Shown in pieces: positions 15,545 through 23,398 of a DNA stretch of 64,000 bases (its first letter is position 1; each line of letters starts with the position of its first letter). Both the position numbers and the translations under genes were made by a program. Under the pieces are notes generated by a model that saw only the letters and a list, made by a program, of their open reading frames with translations, searched no databases and was not told the DNA's origin. Location of the stretch: positions 113,924 through 177,923 of the forward strand of contig CAMWXD010000002.1 of assembly GCA_947178105.1 (NCBI GenBank). Direction: 5' to 3'. The stretch comes from an uncultured Eubacterium sp. (GTDB lineage Bacteria; Bacillota; Clostridia; Lachnospirales; Lachnospiraceae).

Positions 15545-18500
15545 AAATTTTTCATTCAGGAGACTGGCATATCTGCAATTTTAAGGGACCGGAAAAAGAC
15601 GGTGTAAATTTACGTTCCCTAGATACAAAACGCTGTCTTGAAGCGTTGGCAGAACGTGCAGAGCAGGAAAAGCCAGAACTGGTTTTAGTGCCTGGTGATG
15701 TTTTTCAAACAGGGAAATCGTATAGCGACCGCTGCTGTAATGAAATCGTCACTGCGATTGAAATTATTTCCCGTCTAGCAGCAGCGGCTAACCAAGTGGT
15801 TATTATGAGAGGGACGCCAAACCACGATGGCGAAGGCCCGTTTAAAGTCCTGGATGCTGCCAATTTCCCTGATAATGTCCATATTGTTGTAAACCCAGAA
15901 GTAATCCAAACGGAATATGCAGATATTGCGGTGCTGCCTGGCTTTGACCGTGGTATATACCGGGCAAAGTTTCCAGGACATGGAAAAGAAGAGGAAAACG
16001 AAATCTTATCACAGGAGCTTGGGAAGATCGTTCTGGGGCTTCGTGTGCAATGCAGGGCAGGCCGTCCGGCAATACTCATGGCGCATTATACGGTGCCCGG
16101 ATGCAATACCGAAAGCGGGCAGTCAAAGCTTTTGACGCAGTTTGAGCCGATTGTACCGTCAGAAGCCCTGGATGCGGCAGCATATGACCTGGTAGCTTTA
16201 GGACATATTCACAGGCCACAGCTGGTATCTGGGTTTGAAAATGTGTATTACTCCGGTTCCATCAATGCAAATAATTTTAATGATGAAGGGCAGGAGCGCG
16301 GCTTTTGGATTCATCATTTCGAAGAAGGCGTATTTGGACGGGATGGCATGGCGCTTACGGATTCTGAATTTGTAAAGACGCCATATAGGGAATTCATTAC
16401 TCTAAAATTTACGGATGCAGATGTTGAAGCAATTATACACAACCGGATAGACGAAGTTGCAATGAACCTCTGGCGTTTTAATGGGGCAGTAACTGGAAAA
16501 ATTGTGCGCGTGTTTTATGAGTGTTCAGCAGATAAGAAAAAAGCATTCCACACGGTGATACCAGAAAAAGCGCTGTACGAAGATGGTGCATTTTGGGTGG
16601 CAGGCATAAATCCAGAAAGAATTGAAACATTTGCAGACCGGACAGACTTGTCACAGGAAACGGACCCAGAAGCGAACCTTAAACTGTACCTGTTGGAAAA
16701 AGGCATGGAAGAAGCGGATATAGAGCGGCTGCTGTTAAAATCAAGACCGATAATTGCAGAAGCTATGGCGTCAGAAACGGGCGCGGCATTTTCAGGGGTA
16801 TTTGTGCCTATAGAAATCGAAGTGGAAAACTACCGTGCCTATGAAAAAGAAAAATTCTCATTTGAGGATATCCAGTTCTGCACGATCAATGGCCCGAATG
16901 GGGCAGGCAAGTCATCCCTGTTTATGGATGCTATCATCGACTGCATCTATGAGGAGCCGAGGGAGGGGAAGAGTAAATCCGTGAAAGTCCCGTGGCTCAG
17001 GAATGGGGATAAGGTGCGCTCCGGACACATAGCGTTCACTTTTTCGATCGGTGATAAGACATACCGGATATTCAGGAGCAGGACGAAGTCAGGAAAGCCG
17101 ACGCTGAACCTTGCGGAGCTTGTGGACGGGGAATGGGAAAACCGCAGCTGTGAAAGAGCGGATGATACGCAGAAAGTGATCGACCAGCTGATCGGCGTAG
17201 ACAGCATTGCATTTAAGAGCTGTGCGGTTATTATGCAGGATCAGTACGGGATGTTTTTGCAGGCAAAAAGCGAGGAACGAATGGCTGTGCTTTCCAACCT
17301 CCTGGGGCTTGAGATCTACGGAAGGATGGAAAAGACGGCCAAGGATATAGGGTCGGAATATAAGCGCATGATAGATGGTAAAAAACATGCCATAGAGGTG
17401 CAGTTCGAAAACATCACGGCATCTGGCAAGCCAGAAGAAGAATTGGAACAGGCCAGGGAAAGTTTATCAAAAATTGAAGGACAGGCAAAAGCAAAGGAAC
17501 TGGAACTGCAGAATGTGAACCTCCTTCTTGGAAATGCCAGGGCTGCGGCAGAACGGTACCAGAGCCTGGCGGCTGATATTGAAGAGCTGGAGAATAAGAA
17601 ATGGACGGCTGAAAGCGCAAGGGCGGCTGTGGGGCAGACGATTTCGACATGCGATACAGAGCTGGCCGGGGAAGCGCTGGTCATGGAAAATGCGGACAAA
17701 TACCGCAGGTTGGATGAAAAAGAAAAGGAACTGTCTGTAGCGACGGCAGTATACGAAGCCAAGCGGAAAGAATCTGAAAACCTGGACAGCCAGATACATA
17801 GCGTTGCTAGGGAAATAGAAGAATACCAGACGCTCCTGGCCGGATACCGGAAACAGTTAGACAGCCTTTCGTCAGAAGAAGATAAGGCACTTGTTATGGA
17901 GAAAGCACAGGAATATCTGAAAAAAAAGACGCAGCTTGATTCCATGTATGCAGATTCACAGGAGGCGGCGCGGCTTTCAGATAAGAGAAGCCGGCGGTCA
18001 TATGCCCTGGAAAGCAAAAAGGCATATTTTAACGAACGTGAGAGGTCGTTATTGGCAGAAAAGAATTCTTTGGAAAAGAGGACGGGGCTTTTGAAAGATT
18101 CCGGATGCATGGATATTGGAAATGCATCCTGCAGGTTTTTAGCGGATGCATTGCAGGCAGAGAAAGAGCTGGAAACATTTCCGTCTAAGATGGAAGCCCT
18201 CATGTTTGAGAAAGAGGATACGCTTGCCAGGCTGCAAAAAGAAGTGGAAGCCGTGGACGCTGAAATTCGGGAATTGAATTTTTCACAGATAAAGCTGGAC
18301 GACTTGCGGAAAGAATGCGAGGTGCTTAATACATACACAGAGAAGCTGAAAGAGATCGAGCGCTGTGAGGGCGAAACTGCCTTAATACGGGCGCAAATAG
18401 ACAATGCGCAGGTAAATATATCAAAAACGGAAGAACGCCTGTCAGAGCTGACATTACAGGCCAAGGAAGCGGATGCGGAAAAAGAGAAGTATTCACAAAG

Positions 18501-19404
18501 CTATTTGGAACACGAAGCTGCCAGGGCAGAAATGAAAACGTTGGAACGCTGGCTGGAAAGGGAAAAAGCCCTTCCAGTTACAAAAGAAAGAAGGGCAAAT
18601 GCGCGAAAGCGTTTTGCAGAGCTTGAGGACGAAATCCATTCGTTCCAGACGGAGCTTGGGGCGAAACGGGAGAGGGCTGCATCTGAAAAAGATTTGGCAG
18701 CAGATTATGCTGTTTATGACAGTAAGGCAAAAGAGATCCAGGCCTGGCTTGATAGGTATGCAAAGGATGCGAAAAGGATCCAGACACAGATCGGAAGCTT
18801 GGAACAGAAGGTCAGTGAGATCCAGCGGATAAGGCAGAATATAGCAGTACTGCAGGAAGAAATCTCAGAACTGGCAGAAGACGCAGCGGATCTTGAAACA
18901 TTGAAGCTGTCATTCAGCCAGGACGGCATACCGCACCAGATCATCCGGACAATTTTGCCAAAGCTGTCTACAACGGCAAACAATATCTTAAGCCAGATGA
19001 CAGGCGGGCAGCTCGGTGTGGAATTTATAACGGAAAAAGTGCAGAAAAATAAGAAGGAAGTCGCTACATTGGACATATTCATTGAAGAATATGGAAAAGG
19101 GAGCCTGCCTTACCTGTCAAAGAGCGGCGGGGAAAAAGTGAAATCGTCACTTTCCGTCATACTTGCCCTTGCGGAGATAAAGGCAACCACTGCAGGAATA
19201 CAGTTTGGGGTGCTGTTTATAGATGAGCCGCCGTTTCTGGATGCAGACGGCATACAGGCATACTGTGACGCGTTGGAAACCATACGTGAACGGTACGGAG
19301 ATATTAAGATTATGGCAATTACCCACGACCCGACAATGAAGGCACGTTTTCCGCAGAATCTTGATGTGGTAAGGACGGAGAATGGGAGCAGGATCATTTA
19401 TTAA
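15541..19404 (+). CDS. SbcD-SbcC (Mre11-Rad50-like) single-chain nuclease-ATPase fusion
   Basis: A 1287-residue protein. Residues 1-about 400 are a calcineurin-like phosphoesterase of the SbcD/Mre11 type: GDWH (Asp8, His10), PGDVF (about 51), GTPNHD (about 92) and ALGHIH. From about 430 it is SbcC/Rad50-like: Walker A GPNGAGKS (451-458), a coiled coil of about 700 residues, the ABC signature SKSGGE (1193-1198), Walker B VLFIDEP (about 1224-1230) and the switch histidine in AITHD. The normal CxxC zinc hook is missing; Cys856 and Cys864 are the only cysteine pair near the middle. It is expected to resect or cut DNA ends for phage recombination. ATG 15541 follows GGGAGG. In most organisms and phages these are two genes. 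Confidence 0.9.
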   Translation: MKIFHSGDWHICNFKGPEKDGVNLRSLDTKRCLEALAERAEQEKPELVLVPGDVFQTGKSYSDRCCNEIVTAIEIISRLAAAANQVVIMRGTPNHDGEGPFKVLDAANFPDNVHIVVNPEVIQTEYADIAVLPGFDRGIYRAKFPGHGKEEENEILSQELGKIVLGLRVQCRAGRPAILMAHYTVPGCNTESGQSKLLTQFEPIVPSEALDAAAYDLVALGHIHRPQLVSGFENVYYSGSINANNFNDEGQERGFWIHHFEEGVFGRDGMALTDSEFVKTPYREFITLKFTDADVEAIIHNRIDEVAMNLWRFNGAVTGKIVRVFYECSADKKKAFHTVIPEKALYEDGAFWVAGINPERIETFADRTDLSQETDPEANLKLYLLEKGMEEADIERLLLKSRPIIAEAMASETGAAFSGVFVPIEIEVENYRAYEKEKFSFEDIQFCTINGPNGAGKSSLFMDAIIDCIYEEPREGKSKSVKVPWLRNGDKVRSGHIAFTFSIGDKTYRIFRSRTKSGKPTLNLAELVDGEWENRSCERADDTQKVIDQLIGVDSIAFKSCAVIMQDQYGMFLQAKSEERMAVLSNLLGLEIYGRMEKTAKDIGSEYKRMIDGKKHAIEVQFENITASGKPEEELEQARESLSKIEGQAKAKELELQNVNLLLGNARAAAERYQSLAADIEELENKKWTAESARAAVGQTISTCDTELAGEALVMENADKYRRLDEKEKELSVATAVYEAKRKESENLDSQIHSVAREIEEYQTLLAGYRKQLDSLSSEEDKALVMEKAQEYLKKKTQLDSMYADSQEAARLSDKRSRRSYALESKKAYFNERERSLLAEKNSLEKRTGLLKDSGCMDIGNASCRFLADALQAEKELETFPSKMEALMFEKEDTLARLQKEVEAVDAEIRELNFSQIKLDDLRKECEVLNTYTEKLKEIERCEGETALIRAQIDNAQVNISKTEERLSELTLQAKEADAEKEKYSQSYLEHEAARAEMKTLERWLEREKALPVTKERRANARKRFAELEDEIHSFQTELGAKRERAASEKDLAADYAVYDSKAKEIQAWLDRYAKDAKRIQTQIGSLEQKVSEIQRIRQNIAVLQEEISELAEDAADLETLKLSFSQDGIPHQIIRTILPKLSTTANNILSQMTGGQLGVEFITEKVQKNKKEVATLDIFIEEYGKGSLPYLSKSGGEKVKSSLSVILALAEIKATTAGIQFGVLFIDEPPFLDADGIQAYCDALETIRERYGDIKIMAITHDPTMKARFPQNLDVVRTENGSRIIY

Positions 19405-19411
19405 GGGATGG

Positions 19412-19431
19412 CCGGAGGGCTGTCCCTCCGG
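19412..19431 (+). promoter_or_regulatory. Perfect hairpin before the replisome organizer gene
   Basis: CCGGAGGG (19412-19419), loop CTGT, CCCTCCGG (19424-19431). It begins eight bases after the nuclease stop and ends directly before the AAGGAGG of the next gene. There is no U-run after it, so it is not a normal terminator. It may protect mRNA or tune translation of the next gene. Confidence 0.5.
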
Positions 19432-19443
19432 GAAGGAGGAATT

Positions 19444-20373
19444 TTGGCAGATAAAAGATATTACTGGATCCAGCTGAAAGAAGGATTTTTTAAACAAAAG
19501 GAAATCAAGAAGCTGCGTAAGATTGCAGGCGGTGACACCTATACAGTCATCTACCTGAAAATGCTCCTAAAAGCGGTGCAGCAGGGCAATAAGCTGTATT
19601 TTGAAGGGGTTGAGGAAACTTTCCACGAAGAAATCGCACTGGAGCTGGATGAAGACCCAGAAAATGTGAAAGTCACCATAGCATTTCTGGAACGACAGGG
19701 GCTGATCAGAGTGCTCAGTGAGGATGAGGTACTGCTTTCCCAGTGTGAGGAAATGGTTGGCTCCGAAAGTGAATCCGCTGCAAGGGTGCGGCGGTACAGG
19801 GAAAAGAAAGCGTTACAAAGTAACGAGGATGTAATGCCGTTGTTACAGGACGGTAACACAGATATAGAGAAAGATATAGATACAGAGAAAGATATAGAGA
19901 TAAAAAAAGATTCTGCCCGAAGCCCTGAAAGAAAGGGCTCCGAACCGGAGGCAGATATTCCATCACCAGTCGCAGGACATGTAAGACCTTCCCTGGGAGC
20001 AGGAGCAAGGCAACAGTCCAACGAGGTGCAGGAAGCAGATGTTGCGGCAGTCATACTGAACGACGGTACGGAATGGAGGCCGGACCAGGCATTATTCGCA
20101 GAATACGTAAGACTTTACCCAAACGTGGATGTAAAGCAACAGTTCAACGAGATGCGCGGCTGGTGCTTGTCGAACCCAGCAAAGCGGAAGACGCCAAGGG
20201 GGATAAAGCGCTTTGTAAACGGGTGGCTGTCCAGGGAGCAGGACCGCGGAGGCGCCAGACGGCAGTATGCCGCCGGCAGCCCGGGAACTGTGCATCAGAA
20301 ACGCATTGAAGAACTTGTAGGAGAAAAAGCGGAGCTGCCGGTGTGCAGTGAACTGCCGGAGGTGAGATATTGA
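19444..20373 (+). CDS. Phage replisome organizer
   Basis: A 309-residue replication initiator of the phage_rep_org_N type. The N-terminus ADKRYYWIQLKEGFFKQKEIKKLRKIAGGDTYTVIYLKMLL is a winged helix diagnostic of the family; a variable linker with IEKDIDTEKDIEIKKD repeats follows. The C-terminal DnaD-like/HTH part (LFAEYVRLYPNVDVKQQFNEMRGWCLSNPAKRKTPRGIKRFVNGWL) should bind the helicase loader. TTG 19444 is chosen since the family starts right before DKRYYW; AAGGAGG lies four bases upstream. It overlaps the loader gene by four bases. Confidence 0.9.
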   Translation: MADKRYYWIQLKEGFFKQKEIKKLRKIAGGDTYTVIYLKMLLKAVQQGNKLYFEGVEETFHEEIALELDEDPENVKVTIAFLERQGLIRVLSEDEVLLSQCEEMVGSESESAARVRRYREKKALQSNEDVMPLLQDGNTDIEKDIDTEKDIEIKKDSARSPERKGSEPEADIPSPVAGHVRPSLGAGARQQSNEVQEADVAAVILNDGTEWRPDQALFAEYVRLYPNVDVKQQFNEMRGWCLSNPAKRKTPRGIKRFVNGWLSREQDRGGARRQYAAGSPGTVHQKRIEELVGEKAELPVCSELPEVRY

Positions 20374-21062
20374 GCGAGTACGAGTGTGAAAAATGCATGG
20401 ATACTGGGTATGTGCTTGTAAGGCAGGACGGGTACGACATTTCCGTCAAATGTGAATGCTATGAAAAGCTGATGTACCGACGACGTTTAAGGCGCAGCGG
20501 CATTTCGGAGGAGATGCAGAAAAAAGGCTTTAGGGATTTTGACTGCCGCGGGATTGATGTGCTTGAACAGGCAAAAACAGCCGCCGTTGGATATTACCGG
20601 GGGTTTCTTAGCAGAGAAAACCGTCGCCGCAATTCCATTATTTTCTGCGGGCAGGTCGGAGCTGGGAAAACGCACCTTGGCATGGCTGTGTGCAACAATC
20701 TGCTGAATGTCTGCAACGTGGAAGTGGTTTATATGGCCTACCGCAATGCAGTCACTGAGATTAAACAGTCTGTGACAGACAAAGAAAACTATTATGCTGC
20801 CACGGAACCGTACCGCAGGGCAAGGGTGCTGTATATGGATGACCTGTTAAAGGGGAAGCCTACAGAAGCAGATATTAATATCCTGTATGAACTGGTTAAC
20901 TACCGCTATATGCACAACAAACCGATGGTTATATCCACAGAAAGACTTCCAGATGATCTGGTTGGCTTCGATGAGGCTGTAGGCAGCAGGATTATTGAGA
21001 TGTGTCGCGATAATATCGTTATCCTGAAAGGGGAAAAGCTGAATTACAGGATTTATTCCTGA
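20370..21062 (+). CDS. DnaC-like helicase loader ATPase
   Basis: A 230-residue AAA+ protein that should load the host replicative helicase onto the phage origin. The N-terminus has an unusual CEKCMDTG / KCECY four-cysteine cluster that can bind zinc. Walker A is GQVGAGKT (94-101) and Walker B VLYMDDL (153-159), with an arginine finger region near GSRIIEMCRD. The TTG start overlaps the stop of the organizer gene (TTGA), with GGAGGTG upstream. Confidence 0.9.
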   Translation: MSEYECEKCMDTGYVLVRQDGYDISVKCECYEKLMYRRRLRRSGISEEMQKKGFRDFDCRGIDVLEQAKTAAVGYYRGFLSRENRRRNSIIFCGQVGAGKTHLGMAVCNNLLNVCNVEVVYMAYRNAVTEIKQSVTDKENYYAATEPYRRARVLYMDDLLKGKPTEADINILYELVNYRYMHNKPMVISTERLPDDLVGFDEAVGSRIIEMCRDNIVILKGEKLNYRIYS

Positions 21063-21084
21063 GAAAAAGAAGGAGCTGAGGATA

Positions 21085-21285
21085 TCAGTTTTTCCTCAGC
21101 TCTACCACATCGTATATGTCACAATCCAGCGCATTGCATATTTTCTCGATAATTTTCAGGGAAACATAATCATTTTTCCCAAGCTGGGCAAGGGCAGATG
21201 TTGACAGGCCAGCTTTTATGCGCAGCTCTGTCCGGGACATATGCCTGTTAATCAGCAGAATCCAGAGCTTGTCATAAGATACCAT
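21085..21285 (-). CDS. Small HTH regulator transcribed against the early operon
   Basis: A 66-residue Cro/C1-type HTH of the short YozG-like kind (LWILLINRHMSRTELRIKAGLSTSALAQLGKNDYVSLKIIEKICNALDCDIYDVVEL). It is the only minus-strand gene in this part of the early region, and its 3' end faces the loader gene. Three 19-bp palindromes lie between it and the methylase-like gene at 21443, so it most likely represses that gene and itself, much as C proteins control restriction-modification genes. Confidence 0.85.
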   Translation of the reverse strand: MVSYDKLWILLINRHMSRTELRIKAGLSTSALAQLGKNDYVSLKIIEKICNALDCDIYDVVELRKN

Positions 21286-21336
21286 AAAATCACCTCATGA
21301 CATATCTTATCACAATAAGTTTAAAAAGACAATATT

Positions 21337-21424
21337 ATATCTAAAAAATAGATATTTTTATTGACAATAGACTGTGGATACTGTAATATCTGAAATATAG
21401 ATATTATATCTATAAAATAGATAT
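21337..21424 (+). promoter_or_regulatory. Methylase promoter with three 19-bp operators
   Basis: Three sites of the form ATATCT-N7-AGATAT: 21337-21355, 21386-21404 and 21406-21424. The promoter is TTGACA (21361-21366), 17 bases, TAATAT (21384-21389). The second site covers the -10 box and the third lies just after it. The first lies upstream of the -35 box, on the side of the regulator gene, where it could act on the divergent promoter. Confidence 0.85.
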
Positions 21425-21442
21425 ATGAAAGGCAGAGAAACA

Positions 21443-22300
21443 ATGAGTAAAAAGGCATCGTTCAGTTTTCTGGGGAACCAGAAAGAGTTTATGAAAATAT
21501 TTCGTGAGCTGTGTTATTCCCGCCAGCCGTGGGAAGCCTGGTCTGATGTTATAACAGCTATGGCATGTTCGATTGCAAATGCAGTGGACAGGACACCAAA
21601 TCGGCATGAGAAAAGAGAAAAAGAGTATGCAGGATGTATAAAAAGGCTTGAAAGCGTGGACAAGCCGGCACAGCTTCTGGCTGTCATAGTAAATGCGATG
21701 GAAGAAAACCCGGATCAGGACTTTCTTGGGCAGATGTATATGGGGCTGAATCTGGGAAACCACTGGAAAGGGCAGTTTTTTACACCGTACAGTGTATGCC
21801 GGATGATGTCAGAAATGAATTTTGGCGCCGGGGCTAAAGCTGAGGCTGAAAACAAAGGATATCTATCTGTCTGCGATCCATGTGTTGGCGCCGGGGCAAT
21901 GCTGATAGCTGCGGCAAACACTATGAGGCGGGCGGGCATCAATTACCAAACAAGCGCCGTATTTGTAGGGCAGGACGTTGACAGGGTGGTTGCGCTGATG
22001 GCTTATATCCAGCTTTCCCTGCTTGGCTGCCCGGGATATATCATTGTAGGAAACAGTTTATCGCATCCGCCGGAAGGGCATGTATTGTTTCCGCAGGAAA
22101 CAGAAGTGCAGGAATTATGGATTATGCCAATGTTCCAGGCGGATGTATGGAATATAAGACGGATGGCTGTAATGATGGACAATATATGTGGGACTGCGGC
22201 CACAAAAAAACCAGTGGAAAGAGAGCGTTATTTTATGTTTTTTAATTTCAAAGAACAGGAGGCAGGAAATGGGAGGGAAGAATCTGCTGGCAGCATTTAG
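21443..22300 (+). CDS. N6-adenine methylase-like protein (HsdM/N6_Mtase type)
   Basis: A 285-residue protein with the fold of type I/N6 DNA methylases: GQFFTPYSVCRMM (110-122) and the SAM motif I DPCVGAGAM (145-153). The expected catalytic NPPY/F motif is not present; the matching position reads GNSLSHPP (203-210). No specificity or restriction subunit is nearby. Either this subfamily uses a changed motif or the protein binds SAM or DNA without methylating. ATG 21443 has AAAGG upstream; an ATG at 21425 lies directly behind the third operator. Control by the HTH protein at 21085 is likely. Confidence 0.75.
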   Translation: MSKKASFSFLGNQKEFMKIFRELCYSRQPWEAWSDVITAMACSIANAVDRTPNRHEKREKEYAGCIKRLESVDKPAQLLAVIVNAMEENPDQDFLGQMYMGLNLGNHWKGQFFTPYSVCRMMSEMNFGAGAKAEAENKGYLSVCDPCVGAGAMLIAAANTMRRAGINYQTSAVFVGQDVDRVVALMAYIQLSLLGCPGYIIVGNSLSHPPEGHVLFPQETEVQELWIMPMFQADVWNIRRMAVMMDNICGTAATKKPVERERYFMFFNFKEQEAGNGREESAGSI

Positions 22301-23387
22301 TAATTCTGAATTGCCGGAACAAAGCAAGGAAGCGCTGCAGTCCGAGGCATGGCAGAAAGCAAGAGAAGCGATGGGAGCGCCTGCTCTCGAAATAAAAGCA
22401 GATGCAGCAGAAAGAACGGAAAGAAACAATGAATTCCATCATGGAGACTGGAAAGCGGCGCTGCATGAATATTTAAAGACAGCATATAAGGGCAGTAAAT
22501 CCGCGGGTGATCTTACATCGGGCGGAACCGTTTATCAGTTTATGGAAAAAGACGATAAGGTGACATTCTATGATGAAGGTGGAAACACATTATTCCATGT
22601 TGGCTATGAACAGCTTGAAAAAGAATACGCTGTGCTGATGAGAGAGCAGGAAACCGACAGTGAGGATTGTCAGGATCAAAAGGAAACGGAAGAAAACGGG
22701 GAAGCAAAGCGTAACGGATCTGACAGCATAAGAGAGGATGGAGGGGAGAGCGTAAAGGCAGAAGCAGAAAAAATGGAAGATACTGTGCAAAAAGATACAG
22801 TCGAAGAAACCATGAACGTTGACATTGCTTCTGAAAAACCTGCTTCCATAATGGAAACTGGAAGCACAATAAAAGAGCAGGCTAAAAAGAAGCTGGAAAA
22901 AGAACTTGGGAAAGCAAAAGACAGGTCGTTTTCGAAGCCTGTGATTGAGTACCTTATCAAACGGTGTGAGGAAGATAACGGGCTGTCTGAAGATGTGATA
23001 CAGGAGCATAAGGCGTGGACAAAGTGTTATGCATATATTCATTCCGAAGCACAAAAGTCTGCGCAAAAAGGGGCAATGAGCTGCGCTGTGCGTGATGATG
23101 TAGTCTATGAATGGGCTGAGGATTATTACCATAAAGATGACAAGGCAGAGGAAGAAAGGAAAGCAAAAAAAGCAGCAGAAGCCAGAAAGAAAGCAGAAGA
23201 AAGAAAAGCAGAGGCAAAAGCAGAACCAGCAAAAAAAGCAGCCAGAGCAAAAGAAAAGCCTAATGCAAAAACACTGGATAAAACGGATGCTGTTTCAGAC
23301 GGGATAAAAAAGGGCCATGAAAAACCAAAGAAAAATACCAGGGACATGGAGGGCCAGATGGATATGTTCTCCATGATGGGCATATAG
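22269..23387 (+). CDS. PcfK-like / AcrIIA9-family protein
   Basis: A 372-residue protein. Residues about 205-295 (KKLEKELGKAKDRSFSKPVIEYLIKRC, then EHKAWTKCYAYIHSEAQK and VRDDVVYEWAEDYY) are a PcfK-like domain, the family to which the Cas9 inhibitor AcrIIA9 belongs. Before it is a 200-residue region with an acidic low-complexity stretch (about 125-200). After it come a Lys/Ala/Glu-rich helix and a C-terminal QMDMFSMMGI. The ATG follows AGGAGGCAGGAA and lies inside the end of the methylase-like gene. The PcfJ gene follows. PcfK/PcfJ pairs are known from conjugative elements and phages; anti-Cas9 activity is possible but unproved here. Confidence 0.8.
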   Translation: MGGKNLLAAFSNSELPEQSKEALQSEAWQKAREAMGAPALEIKADAAERTERNNEFHHGDWKAALHEYLKTAYKGSKSAGDLTSGGTVYQFMEKDDKVTFYDEGGNTLFHVGYEQLEKEYAVLMREQETDSEDCQDQKETEENGEAKRNGSDSIREDGGESVKAEAEKMEDTVQKDTVEETMNVDIASEKPASIMETGSTIKEQAKKKLEKELGKAKDRSFSKPVIEYLIKRCEEDNGLSEDVIQEHKAWTKCYAYIHSEAQKSAQKGAMSCAVRDDVVYEWAEDYYHKDDKAEEERKAKKAAEARKKAEERKAEAKAEPAKKAARAKEKPNAKTLDKTDAVSDGIKKGHEKPKKNTRDMEGQMDMFSMMGI

Positions 23388-23398
23388 GAGGCAGACGG

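Noticed and set aside
17316..18464. 382-codon open frame opposite the SbcC coiled coil
   Set aside because: Antisense of a coiled coil avoids stops by composition; the product is Ser-rich and without pattern.
21443..22300. Complete restriction-modification system
   Set aside because: There is no restriction or specificity subunit nearby, and the methylase catalytic motif is not recognisable.
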